64,000 nucleotides of DNA from Dioscorea cayenensis subsp. rotundata (Eukaryota; Streptophyta; Magnoliopsida; Dioscoreales; Dioscoreaceae): positions 372,001 to 436,000 of the forward strand of contig NC_052482.1 in assembly GCF_009730915.1 (NCBI RefSeq). The letters run 5' to 3'. Under the pieces are notes generated by a model. The model was not told the origin of the DNA and did no database searches. It worked only from the letters and a program-made list of their open reading frames with translations. The first letter of the stretch is position 1. Each line of letters opens with the position of its first letter. Position numbers and translations under genes: made by a program. This document shows, in pieces, positions 27,060 through 39,539 of the stretch.

Positions 27060-28029
27060 TTTGGCTGATTATTTTTTAGCTCTAATTCCTTTTTTTTTTT
27101 CCTTGTGATTCATTGAGTTTTAATTATTTGGCAAATAAATTTTTAAAAAAAAAAGAAAGATGAGTTGAAGGTGGCCACTCATTTCTCCTGTGAGTGAATG
27201 AGAGGCTGTGGTTTTTTTTGAAAATATATATTAAATTTTTTTGAATAACGTGGATAAATATTACTAATTTATTAAAATACAGTACAAAGAACAAACAAAC
27301 ATATAAGGAATAGTACAAACAGAGAAAAAAACAAAATAAAAAACTGAACAAAAGGGTGAACACAATCACTGAAGATGAAGTAAATTATAATTTATAAACA
27401 AACTACACTCTTAATAATAATAAAAAAAGAGCTAGTTTATAGTACAAAAGGCAAAGCCCAAATGTGTGTATATATATATATATATATAGGTAATGTTAGA
27501 TCACCTGTTTGAAATATTTGAATTAGCTAAGGAAAAATATAATAATAAACAGTAAAAAATACTGCTTTAATGTTGTTTTTTTAAAACTACAATTTTTAGT
27601 TTTTAAGTATAAAATATTATTTTTTAAATTAAAATATAGATAAATTTTTAAAATTGTTTACTTTCACCAATATTAAATGTTTAAAATATAAGTGACGTAT
27701 ATTTTTTTAAAATTTCACAATTTTGACTTATATATTAATAACAAATCATATACACTTTAAGCGTCAGAAGACCTTTTTACCTTCGTACAATATTACTTTG
27801 TTAGACTTTCAACCATTACAGAAAAATCTCCACGAGGATACCTTAAGGAATACGAACATAAATAGTGCATGGATGTAGCCAAATATTTGTGATGTAAAGT
27901 GTCGGGTTAAGTCCTAATCAGCCACAGTGGTACTAAGACACATATAACAATTGCTTTTGAATTTGATTTGAGATGGTTTAGTTTATCTCTTATACAAAAT
28001 ACTAACTAAAATTAAAATCAAAACATGAC

Positions 28030-28069
<40 letters not shown>

Positions 28070-28407
28070 ATAAATTTGTTTATAAACATGCATTTTGAGG
28101 ATAATGTAGATTAAGCAAAAAGGTACATGATATATATAGTGAGGTAAGCAACACATGTCTAATTATACATGTGAGAGTGGAGGAAGCCAAAAGATTCCAA
28201 AGGAGAGAAAGAAGCAGAAGAAGAGGAAGAAGAAGATGGTGGTGATTAGAAAGTTCAATAAGAGTGATAGATTCTATGCATGCACCAAGCTAATTAAGTC
28301 ATTGCCACAACTCAAGACATCTCTTCCAACTTTGCCATATCTATATTCAAAATTCCTTCAAGCCATCTCTTCCTTTTCTTTTTTTCTTTTCTTTTTTTAA
28401 TGCCATC

Positions 28408-28462
<55 letters not shown>

Positions 28463-31400
28463 TTGTTAAAAATTTTTGATTTTACAAAAAAACTCATTGA
28501 TTAATTTGTAACTGTCTATAACTCCTTGAAATCTTTGAGACTGTTAAAAAAACAAAAGAGGAAAAATAAATCATTCTAATTAAAGGCTTTAAAAATTATG
28601 AAAGTGAAATAAATTCGGACCCAAAAAAGTCTTCTATTGAGAAGGGAAAAAACACAACATTGGACCAAAAAAATCAAATCTTAAAATAAAATAAGTATTT
28701 TTAAAAATAATTTAAAATTATGAAGGTACCAGGGACTAGGGAGTTACACACACATATATAATTAAAAAAAAATGAAAGATTTCAAGGATATATACATACA
28801 TGTCTTATTTTATCACATATATATGTCTTAATCTTAAAGCTTTACATGTCCACTAAGATCAATCTCATTCCCCACTTGTATCATTATCATCTATGAATGA
28901 ATGAATGACCGAATGAATGAGTGAGTGAATGAATACTTGCACAAACATCAAACACTTATAGTTCTCCATTAATTGATCATGTGGAGTCCATGGACACAAG
29001 TCACACACCTCCTTGATATTGAGATGTCACATGACTGTATATCATAGAAAAAGATCTTCTCAAATATGCCACCTTAATGACACATGGTGGTGATGGTGGC
29101 CACTCATACAAAGTCCATATAAACTTCTCTAGCTAACTTGGTAACAATGAGAGAAGAGATAGGTGGAGGATATAAAGTTTACATTATATAACACAATGTA
29201 TATATAGAGAAAGTTTATGACAATGATCTTTCAATGTATCCATGGTTGCTTCATTTGTTTGCTTTCCTTTTTCCTAAACTCCATTCCAACCAAAATTAAA
29301 AGATATATAAAGGTAACACATATGTTGTTTATTTTTCTATAAAGCATATATGGAGTGTTTTATTAATAAGGCTTCTAATCATGGTACAGAGATAAAAGAG
29401 AATGAAAGAATTATAAGTGGATGTCACTCTCTAAGATGCTTCATGCGCATGAGAAGGATTTGTTTTTTATTTAAAAACTATATTTTGTGTGGCTATCCAG
29501 TGTCCACATTCAACACGGCAGCAAACTTTTCTTCTTATTTGTTTTTCTTTCTATAATAATAATAATATTTTTTATTATTTTTTACCTTCTAAATTTTTTG
29601 AAAAAAATAAATTCATAAAACAATCCTATCTCATTTTTTTTTCACTAAATGAATGTAATGAATTGGATTGAATTTAACAATGAGATTTTTTTTACAAAAT
29701 AAATGAAAATTGTCTCCTATTTAAGAGAAAATAAGAATGTGAATAACTGTGTAGTGTAACTACAAATTCAATAAATATTTATATTTTCATTTTAAGTAGA
29801 TTTTGAGATTTAATTTTTGTTCTCTACAAAAATAATACTTACGCAGGGATTTTGGTGCCAACAGGCTTTCAAAGGCAATGGAACAAGGTGAGAATTTGAA
29901 ATGCTTTTGAGTTTTTAAAAGCAGAGGTCATGGAAACGGATAAAAGAGTTGTTGGGTTTTAAAGGAAAAACAAAGGTTTATAATGAGCTTTTCTTTTATT
30001 GAAGAAAAAGAGGGAGAAAGAAAAGCAAAGGAGGCGCTCTGAGGGTTCTAAAAAAATCATTATCCTATAATATTAAATATTTTTTAAAATCTTATCAATA
30101 TATACATATAAAAAGAAAGTAGAGAGTTTCAAAAAGAAAAAATAAAAATAAAAAAAATTAAGCTGTCATATGAAAAAAAATCTTTTTACATGATCTCAAA
30201 CTAACACATGTCTTGTGATTTAAACATTTTATCATTTTATACAATAAAGTTGTGGAAAAACTAGTACAATTTGTGCCATGCTGAGAGGTATTGTTCTTGG
30301 ATTTGTCTGAACAAATATTCTAAATAATTATATCATTTTGTATGATTTCAAAGAAAGTGTTTACAGTGCTCATTAGTCAATTACTTGATCCTTGTCTATA
30401 GTATATATTATTATATCATTTATAATGTTCAACTTATTCCCCTAACCTAACCAATTCCATAATCATAAACTAATTAACTAATCCTTCCCATTGACTAGCA
30501 AATCCATCAATTCAATTTAGATACAGCCTCATTCAAATATCATCAATCTTAATTTCATTTCATTAATAAAATTAACAAACTACTAATCACTCTAATTAAT
30601 TACTTAACTACTCAAAATGATAATATGCGTACATATATTTTTTTTAAAATTGATTTGATTGGTGGATAATGTTCAAATTAAGGAGGTAAAGTATATGACC
30701 ATATATATAGTGGTTTCCTGGAGAACATTTGCTTGCCTTTTGGAACACAGTGGGGAAAAAATAGTTTTTTTTTTTTTTTTTTAAATGCTTCTAGAGTGTT
30801 GAGACCAAGATTAGACAAGATGACTCAACTTTAATTATAGTTAATGAATTAATACTGTTCCTTTTTGGACCTTAACCACCAAAAAATTTGTCTCATTAAT
30901 GAAGACTTGTGAGTGATCATCCTAGTTAGCTAAACCCACTCACTTTAGTTGATATAATTACTTCTTAATTAAATTAATAATCAAGTTAATTAATTTATCT
31001 TTTTTGCTTCTTCTATTATTGGTATTAGTGTGTTATTATAATTAATTAAAGGATTAATTATTCACTTAAAGCTACATAGCATTTCAGCATTTGACAAAAT
31101 GGGAAATAAAAGATTCCAATCTATATATATATATATTTCAAAGTCACCAAGTTGAAAGTTAAAAAAATGTTTAAATTAAGGGTGTCATGAAAATCAAAGT
31201 TGAGACAAAAGAGAGCAAGCACATACATGAACATCAAGCTCTCATCATGTATTTGTTTACTAGCTCACAGCCGACTAGTCTTTGTCTTAAACTTGGACTT
31301 CATTAAGTTTTTCCAAAAATTCTCAAATATTGACATTAATTTCTTTTTGAAACTTGATGTTTTCTTTTTCAATATCACAAGTACAACTCCTTTCAAAATG

Positions 31401-31560
31401 TGGGGCTCTAAGTCTCTAACCTTGTAAACATGTTCCCATTGAGAAACTGTATCAACATGATTAATTATACTTAATTATAAATAATTAAAAATTAAGGTTA
31501 ATAATAATTACATAAGCGTGTTAAGACTTCACCAAGTCACATGTGTCTCTATTCTTTGGG
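27060..31560. other. Large intergenic region, promoter sides of INSIG-like and MYB genes
   Basis: The region is 4.5 kb of AT-rich DNA with (TA)n at 28028-28066 and 28412-28461 and a GAATGAATGA-type tetranucleotide tract at 28893-28935. An 81-codon Lys/Arg-rich ORF at 28155-28400 (start MSNYTCESGG, end in poly-Phe) sits after ATATATAT sequence and has no family I know. Its C-terminal half is translated low-complexity DNA. Nothing else supports a gene. Confidence 0.45.
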
Positions 31561-31572
31561 TCTATATCTATG

Positions 31573-31583
31573 TATATATAAAT
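31573..31583 (+). promoter_or_regulatory. Candidate TATA box, MYB gene
   Basis: TATATATAAAT lies 163 bases upstream of the MYB ATG, followed by a pyrimidine-rich leader with CATCCTCTC and TCCTTTTCTTTC tracts. It is a good candidate core promoter. Confidence 0.5.
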
Positions 31584-31745
31584 ACGTACATAATTAAGAG
31601 CATTATCACAACCATCCTCTCATATTCTCATCACATAAGTCCAATCCCATCTCAATCCATCACAACTCCTCTTTATCCTTTTCTTTCTTTAGATACTTAG
31701 CTAATCAACCAAAACTCTTTGAGAGTTTGTTGAGAAAGAGAAAGA

Positions 31746-32795
31746 ATGGAATTAGTTCATGGCAAGCCTTGCAGCTCTGGAAGTGCTACACCTCCAAGTG
31801 ATCAAGAAGACATGGACTTGAGAAGAGGCCCTTGGACTATGGAAGAAGACTTCATGCTCATTAACTACATCTCCAACCATGGTGAAGGCCGTTGGAATTC
31901 TCTTGCTCGCCAAGCAGGTCCATATTTATATATATATATATATATATAATTATACATAATTAATTATTTACCAAAATACAAATTATGTAGTGTTTTTAAT
32001 ATATATATATATATATGATTCTTGGTATAGGTTTGAAGAGAACTGGAAAGAGTTGCCGGCTGAGGTGGCTGAACTATCTCCGGCCGGATGTTCGGAGAGG
32101 AAACATCACACCAGAAGAACAACTACTCATACTGGAATTGCACTCACGTTGGGGAAACAGGTAAGTGATTATTAGATTAAATTGTATGCATATATATATA
32201 TATATATATATATTTATATGACATCATTAATTAATTAATTAATTATATAATGCATGGTTTGAATTTAAATTGTTTCAGGTGGTCGAAAATAGCACAACAA
32301 TTGCCAGGAAGAACAGACAATGAGATAAAGAATTACTGGAGAACTAGAGTTCAGAAGCATGCAAAGCAATTACAGTGTGATGTGAATAGCAAGCAGTTCA
32401 AGGATGTTGTGAAGTATATTTGGATGCCAAGACTTCTTGAGAGGATTCATGCAACAGGATCTAGTCATAATAATATTTATCAATACAGCTCCATTAATGG
32501 AGGAGGAGGAGGAGGAGTACTTAATCAAGGGAATATTAACTTGAGCTTAATTAATGGAAAAGAGGTTGAAGACAAGGGATCAGTGGTGATGGAAGAAGAG
32601 GAGGAGGAGGAGGAGAAGGAGATGGTGAGCTCTTCTTCTTCATGCTTGTGGTCTGAATCTTTACTCAGTCCAAGTAGTAGTGGATGTGGAAATGATCAAA
32701 GTGTGCTTATGGATTTCCATGAAGTTGAAAGGTGGTGGGATGGTGCTGGTCATATGATCAGTGATAACTTGTGGAATGTTGGACATGAGTTTTAG
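31746..32795 (+). CDS. R2R3-MYB transcription factor, subgroup 20-like
   Basis: Three exons (31746-31917, 32031-32160, 32279-32795) give 272 residues. The R2 repeat begins [18 protein letters not shown] and the R3 repeat begins [17 protein letters not shown]. The tryptophans are regularly spaced and the R3 first tryptophan is replaced by Ile, as is usual in plants. Intron positions (after the Gly of R2, and within R3 at GNRW) are the classic R2R3 pattern. After R3 comes [17 protein letters not shown] and WMPRLLERI, typical of the MYB2/62/78/108/112/116 group, whose members act in stress, senescence and stamen responses. The bHLH-interaction motif is absent. A glycine run and an acidic glutamate run (possible activation region) lie in the C-terminal half. 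It faces the GA 2-oxidase gene tail to tail. Confidence 0.93.
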
Positions 32796-32829
32796 AATTA
32801 ATTCAATCAATAATTATCCACCATCAAAC

Positions 32830-34760
32830 ATTCATGCAACTTTGTAATATAATAATTTCTTTTTTTTTTTGGTTTGTTTTGATTGTTGCTTTTGTTTATC
32901 TTGTGTTATTGACATGTTTAAATCAGAAAAATATCTTGTTAATTTATTTGCTTCATGGATTGATTTTTGGTACTACAATGAATATATATATATATATATA
33001 TATATAGAGCACCGCATTTGCATTCGCAGATTCAAAATTTACGTAAGTTTATAGAATTTACGTAAGTTTGTTTTAATTGTTAAATGAAAATTTTCCATGT
33101 TATCAATCTAAACTAAAATTTAATTAATATGTAAATATGTCTATCTCGCTGTAATTGTTACTGTGCTTAACTGTAGTTGACGTGTTATATTATTATTATA
33201 TATAATGAGAATGAGGATCAATCACAGGCGCCGCCGGGAGAGTGAGGATCGTCTTTGCGCGCAAACAACCAAAGACTTTGAAAGTCAACAAGTCAAAGTC
33301 GGTGGTCAACGGGATAAGGATAAGACCACGTGTGCAAAATGACTTTTTAGTTTTGGATCCAATGACTAGACGACTTCATATTCCACACGCATTTGATTGT
33401 CTTTTTTTCTTTTGTCCTGTTTTATCTTATTTTTATTTTTTATTTTTATATTGTTCATTATTTTTTTTTAAATTATTATATATTCATCCTGTTTTATAAA
33501 TCTATAATTTTTAAAATTAGCATTATTTGGACATTTGTGATTAGGTGGATTGTCTATTATTATTCAGTTAAAAATTGAATTAATTAGTCCGATTAATAAT
33601 TGCACGGCTCATATATTTTTATTTTTTATAATAATATATTATTAAAGTCCACTGTCCCAAAGTCTAAGTTAGTTGGTGGTTAATTTTGCTATTAAAATTA
33701 TAAAAAATTAATAATTTAATTTAGTTTTCGTGCTAGATTGTTTTATTAATTGCCAACAACACTATTTAAGTTAATATATTAATATTTTATTTTTTATTTT
33801 GAATTTGCTGAACTCTGAGTCCAATCCCGTCCTTTCCAAGGTTTATATATTCTTTTTTTTATTATTATTACTTGAATTTTCAAAAATTTTATTAAAATGT
33901 ATAAAAAAGATTAAAAAATTGTTATTATAAGTCATTTTTTTAATTTAACAAATTTACTGGAATTTTGAAATTTTTATTAAAATTCATAAAAAATTTAATA
34001 AAATTATTAAATTTATGAAGAATTTTAGCTATTTAAAAAATTTAAGTTTGATGGTCGCACATGTTATACATTGTTGTTATAATATAAGTATATATATATA
34101 TACATCTATATCAAGAGGGTTCATTCTCTCGTTTTCAGATAATGTAAATTTAGATGCAACTACTTTCTTTTAGTTGCATATCTCGCACGTCTACCACCTA
34201 TAATAGTAATAGTTTAAATTGTCGTTTATGCTATTTTTTATATATATTCAAATAATCTTTATAATTGTTTTATTAGATATTTTTTTTTTTTAACTTTGTT
34301 TTTAGTGACCTTAGTGAGTTTTGATTCCTCCACTAACTCCATAAAAGTCATTTAGTTAATTAAGTGCTTGTCCCCTTTGTCAAAATATATTATATTTATA
34401 TGATATAGAAAAATAGACATATTTCCATGGGCATACTACTAAAAACCTTTACATTAAATAAATAAATAAATCAATCATTTCGCTCTTCTTATTATAAACG
34501 AATATCATTTCATTCACACCATTGTTAGGAACATTAGATGGAAAATACTTGATATATATATATTTATAATTTTATATTTATCATATACCCTTAATTGAAA
34601 ATACATATTTAATTTGCTCTACAACATAAAGCTTTGTTTTCCATAATCTTCTACATATTAATCTACTCATCCCATAAAAGCTTTGCTAAGGCAATTAGCC
34701 ATTAAAAACTAAACAAAACTTGGGATGTGATCACAAAACCCTCAAATTGAAAAAAAAAAA
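32830..34760. other. Spacer between MYB and GA 2-oxidase genes
   Basis: The stretch is AT-rich, with a (TA)n at 32981-33004. A short GC-richer island at 33225-33340 carries three GTCAA cores (W-box-like, 33284, 33292, 33305) and a CACGTG G-box at 33327-33332. An 85-codon ORF over this island ends in translated low-complexity DNA and is not credible. Confidence 0.5.
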
Positions 34761-34764
34761 ACAT

Positions 34765-35110
34765 TCATTCACACGAATAATATTCCTCCTGATCATCATC
34801 ATCATGATGAATGTTATAATCTAAACGAAAGAGATCAAGCCTGTCATGTCCAAGCCTAAGAGAGTACATGACATTCTTGAACTCACTCCAAGTGAAGGAC
34901 TTATAACAACAAGGTCTAAACCTTGTGATAGTTTCAGGCATTGGAGAGATCCATGCATGCAAAGGTGGTGATCCAAAGAAGGCAGTAGACATCCTTGCTC
35001 CATTAGATTTATTACCCATAACTCTATGCCTCACACTCACCAACCTCCCATTCGTCATCGCCTTCAACACCACAAATATAACAATCAAATATTAATTAAT
35101 TAACAAAAAA

Positions 35111-35144
<34 letters not shown>

Positions 35145-37038
35145 TAAATGCGTGCATGCATGCATGCATGCAATTAAGCATGAAAACATAGCACTGTTGA
35201 TAAAGGCTGGCTGTGGGCTCAATGGCATGATAAAACAATGTACCATGCTAGAGATTTTGTGGGGAGGAATGGGAGGAATGTCAATCATGCAAACATTTGA
35301 GCATTGATTCAAACACACACACAGCTGGATATGTCTAATCATATATAATTCAACTTTTAAATTCATGATATATATATATATATATATATCAAAACTCAAA
35401 AGTATATATATACACATATATATATATATTTTTACCTGAAGAACATCGCCGACATTGACGCAGAATGCAGCAGGATTAGGCATGATTGGGATCCATAAAG
35501 AGCCGGCAGATGAAGGGGAAAGTATCTGCAAACCGGCGACATTGTTGGAGTGAAGAATGGTGATGATCTGTGGATCAGAGTGCTCACCAAATCTAATCTT
35601 GGTTGTGTTTGTTGTACTAGTACTCTTGCATGAAAATGGAGATGGAGATGGAGATTGAGATGGAGATGGAGGGTAGTGATTGAGTCTAAGCAAAGAATCA
35701 GAGTCAATGTCCCTTATCATGGTAGAGAAGACCCCACAGTCCTTGAGACCCAAACCTTGAGCAATTAGGTCCAATATCTCACATGCAAGCTCCCTCACTT
35801 CCCCAACATACTCATTCACCACATAGCTGTAACCATTAACACAAACAGTATATATATAAGCTAGCTTAGCTATATCTATATATATCTACAAGACCTATAC
35901 ATAGTTCATGCATGCATGCATGCATCCTCTCACTATATATTTCTCTACATCCCCATTAATTAATCCTTATCTTGTTCAAAGGATTATTTTTGTTAATGAA
36001 GTAGCTAATTAATTACTCAATTCATATAATGTAAGGCATTACAGATATGATAATTAAGCATAAACAATATTCATGACAGAGAGAAATCTTTTACCAATGT
36101 TTTTTGTGTTCTTTTTTTGGTGTTTGAGAAATTTTATTGCTTGGTTACTTTTAAGTCTATCTGGATTGAAAATTAATAATTAGGTGGCTCACAGATCACC
36201 TATCATCTACCAAATTAATGGTTCATGGAATATAATGGGGATGTGGCAATGTGCCCTAACAACTACCTTTGTGGGGGCTTAAAGTTCATTGTTTTGTGGG
36301 TTTACCATATTGGTGCTTAAATCTTAACCTAACACCACCTTTATATATTGTGTGGTTTTCATGTGATTTTTGTTAAGCTTATCAAGTAACATCTTAAATC
36401 CAAGCATTTATAAGTTGTCATTTTCATGATTCAATCTTGATGCAAATGTCCTACCAATTAATATATCTAACACGTACATACTCAAAACAACATACATCAA
36501 TAATATATGTTGTTGTTCTTATGATATATAAACCTCCTAGCTAGCACATATATAACAAAGTTTAATTATATAATGAACACTAAATTAGGATCACTTCAAG
36601 CCATGCATGATAATGAAAAAGTACTATATATTTGTATATATATATGTACCTGAACTCTTTTGAATTATTTGGTGATATTGTCCGAGCTCTTTGAGAAACA
36701 AACATTGGATTGGAATGAAGAAGAAGATATTCTAGATCACCGGTATCACCACTGGAACCAATACTCTTAGTTCCATAACCGAAAGGGTTAGCCGGTCCGG
36801 CGAGAAGTTTTTCAGAAGCCGGCAAAGAGAAGAAGTCCATTCCAAACTTCTCCATTCTTGCAATAACCTTGTCAGGAATGCCATGATTGATAACTTGGAA
36901 AAAACCAAAGTCCTCACATGCCTTGAGAATGAGCTCAACCTTCATGTCTCTTCTACTTGACATGTCTATGATTGGAACTGGAACAATATTGTTATGATGA
37001 TGATCATTGTGCATTGGCATCACTGAAAGAACTACCAT
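34765..37038 (-). CDS. GA2ox: Gibberellin 2-beta-dioxygenase (GA 2-oxidase)
   Basis: This 2-oxoglutarate/Fe(II) dioxygenase inactivates bioactive gibberellins by 2-beta-hydroxylation. Three exons on the minus strand (37038-36650, 35826-35436, 35061-34765) give 358 residues, with introns at the two positions usual in C19-GA2ox genes. The N-terminal DIOX_N part has VPIIDMS, FGFFQVINHGI and NPFGYGTKSIG. The iron ligands are H212 and D214 in GEHSDPQ and H272 in SVRHRV. The 2-oxoglutarate-binding pair R283/S285 is in ARMS. NHYPPSP is followed by an unusual Ser-Pro-rich stretch before KIRFGEHSD, apparently an expanded CCATCT-like codon repeat in a surface loop. A TATA box lies at 37117-37123. This is a C19-type 2-oxidase rather than a 20- or 3-oxidase by its FGYG and loop motifs. 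Confidence 0.93.
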
Positions 37039-37063
37039 AGCATGTATATAATTTGTTTGTTTG

Positions 37064-37104
<41 letters not shown>

Positions 37105-37116
37105 AGGAGTTTGGAT

Positions 37117-37123
37117 ATTTATA
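37117..37123 (-). promoter_or_regulatory. TATA box, GA 2-oxidase gene
   Basis: The minus strand reads CTATAAATATCC, with TATAAAT about 80 bases upstream of the ATG. It directly follows a (TA)n tract that probably forms most of the leader. Confidence 0.6.
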
Positions 37124-37129
37124 GAGGAA

Positions 37130-37335
37130 GAAAGGAAATGGAAATGAGAAGAATGTGGTTTAAATTAATATATAGGAAGGTGGTGGGTTAATTTGAAGGG
37201 GATTTAAGGCCTTTGGTTGAAGTGAAGTAAGACCTGAAGATCTTCTGCCATGGATATACTTAATAAATTAAGAATTGTGAGGTTGACCCTACCTTTGCTT
37301 CTCTTGTCCTTCCTCTTAACTAATATTAATATTAA

Positions 37336-37380
<45 letters not shown>

Positions 37381-39120
37381 GATTTATCATTTAAATTTTG
37401 GTTAGTTTTGGAGTGAAATTTAGTAACCTTTTTAATTATCAATGTGTAAGATTACTTTTCCTTTAATAAAATTTAGTAACTTCCACTAATTTATAATAAA
37501 AGAGTTGATATTTCATTTTTCTCTCATATCAAAATTAAGAGTTTGAATTTTAAATTAATTTTTCATCAAATAGTTATTGCTTATTAATTTAGTTGATAGT
37601 CGATTTAATAAAACTATAAAAAAAAATTACTTATATTTATTTTTGAAAAAAAGGTCTTCGTGACTTTGTATTTGCCAGGTAATAATATATATTAGTTTAA
37701 TCTATTTAATAAAAAAAATAGAGTTTTGAAGTTTTGTTTACAAATTTATTACTGAACACTAGTCCAATATTATCATGTATATATCTCTCTCAGGCAAAAG
37801 TGCATGCAGATATATATTTATATATATATATATATATATACATTTTATTATTTATATTAAATTAAAGCATGTGTTTATTTCCGATTAAAAAACCTAATAA
37901 AAGGAGTGGATATGAAGCGATCTCAATTTTTTAATAAAATGATCATTAATTTTTACTGTAAAACAATGAGAAGTTTTTTTTAAAAAAACCAAAACAATGA
38001 GAAAATTAATTGATGGAGTATTAGATTAATTTATATATTTAATGAAACCTTTTTTATTTTGGTCTTATTGGATTGAGTGATGCCTTCCTAAAGTTTGGGA
38101 TTTTGTCTTTGACTTTGACCACTTTCAATTGGCTAGCTGGTTTTTTATAAAAAAAATAATAATAATATAAAAAGTTAAATGATAAGATATATATATATAT
38201 ATATGAGAGAATTAATGTATTATTAACTATGGTGTTATTAAATATGTGGGAGTTCATTTTCTTCACATTGGGTGTAAATTTTATTGGTTTTTGTACTACA
38301 TTGATTTTTTTAATTAATAAATTCATGTTGTAATCATTTTAAAATTAAAAGTAAACAATATGTGCCAAGTTTGTCAAACACTAAAATCATTTTGGAGGTG
38401 ACAAGGTCAAATTTTATCAGTCTGGTTTGCTTAAAGTTGTTGCTTTTTTATTTTTTTATTCTTTACATATTTTATTTTATTTTATTGTTTTTTAAGATCA
38501 ATTTTGTTTCTAATATAACTCTTATGGTACTTTCTCTTTTTATTTATTTTTTAATATTCAAGATGTCATAAATCATAATGGACTTTCTCTTTTAAGCTTG
38601 CACTAGGTTCCTTTAATGATCTATTGTGTGTTTATATATAAAAAAAAAATTATCAACTAAAAATTCAAGACTTTCACATATTTAAAAGAATTTATCTCAA
38701 ATAAGGAGTTCGATTTTAAACAAATTTCATTGAATTATATTACAGTATATATGATAGTATAAAATTCTATGTAATCCACAGTGTTTTGATAATTTATAAA
38801 AGTAAGAAGCATTTCTTCTAATTTTCTTTATTTATAATAGAAATTTTTTTTCAGGTTATAACTTTATGGAGTATGTAAGAAGGTAATTGAATCACATCAA
38901 TTTTTTATTATTATAAATTATTTGTGATGTGGTTTTTCAAATTTTTTTTTGTAATTTTGCAAATATTGTTTATGAAATTATCCAAAAAGGAATAAGGAAA
39001 ATTATTGAACCAAGTTAATTTTTTATTAATATATATTGTTTATACATGACTTTTGTGATTTCACAAATATTAATATTGCTTAACAAATTATTCAACATCT
39101 CATCTCCTTTCTCTTATGAT
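37130..39120. other. Promoter region of GA 2-oxidase and spacer to TAS3
   Basis: The stretch holds an (ATT)n tract at 37337-37380, several TA runs and strongly AT-rich sequence. ORFs (for example 38362-38571) are poly-Phe/Tyr translations of low-complexity DNA. No gene was recognised. Confidence 0.5.
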
Positions 39121-39325
39121 ATAACTCAAAAATAGCACATAAAAGAAAACAAGATAAAGCATGCACAACACAAATGCTTTGTCTTAAATTTAATTACTCA
39201 AAAACAAAAATACATGGAAAACAAAATAGTACTAAAAACAAAAGAAACACAAAATTATATATTCAAGATAAAATAAAGAAAAACATGTTCTTGTATCTGC
39301 ATGTTGAGAAAAACAGCTAGAAATT

Positions 39326-39346
39326 AAGCTCCGGAGGGATAGAAGG
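39326..39346 (-). promoter_or_regulatory. 3' miR390 cleavage site of TAS3
   Basis: miR390 pairs with positions 1-17 except for a single mismatch at position 7. Positions 18-21 are unpaired. Pairing around positions 10/11 is perfect, so slicing is expected between 39336 and 39335 and would set the phase of the siRNAs upstream. Confidence 0.92.
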
Positions 39347-39441
39347 AGATGGAGAAGAAGAAGACTAAAAGAAAGAACCGATGACCGGAGACTGAAGAGA
39401 GTTCACCGGAGACCGATAACTGGAGAAAGTAAAGAGAAGGG

Positions 39442-39462
39442 AGGGTCTTGCAAGGTCAAGAG
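39442..39462 (-). ncRNA. tasiR-ARF
   Basis: The transcript reads CTCTTGACCTTGCAAGACCC then T. It matches the canonical tasiR-ARF at 18 of 21 positions; the differences are the second-last base of each end region and a T-to-C change in the middle, a variant seen in other plants. It begins one nucleotide out of the sixth 21-nt register (39461-39441) counted from the miR390 cut at 39336/39335. Confidence 0.9.
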
Positions 39463-39509
39463 TAAACCTTAAACAATTCCAAAAAGAAGAAGAAGAAGAT
39501 ATATGAGAG

Positions 39510-39530
39510 AAGCTCAGATAAGATAGCACC
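39510..39530 (-). promoter_or_regulatory. 5' miR390 binding site of TAS3 (non-cleavable type)
   Basis: The transcript reads GGTGCTATCTTATCTGAGCTT. Against miR390, positions 1-8 and 13-21 pair (position 19 as G:U). Positions 9-12 are all mismatched, which prevents slicing while still allowing AGO7 binding. This central bulge is the known signature of the 5' TAS3 site. Confidence 0.93.
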
Positions 39531-39539
39531 TTGATATAT

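Noticed and set aside
28155-28400. 81-codon Lys/Arg-rich ORF that could be a small basic protein.
   Set aside because: The N-terminal half is purine-rich AAG/GAA repeat, the C-terminal half is T-rich low-complexity. No motif or family recognised.
31200-31225. GAGACAAAAGAGAGCAAGCAC resembles the miR156/157 family.
   Set aside because: Several mismatches in the seed region and no complementary star arm nearby, so no precursor hairpin forms.
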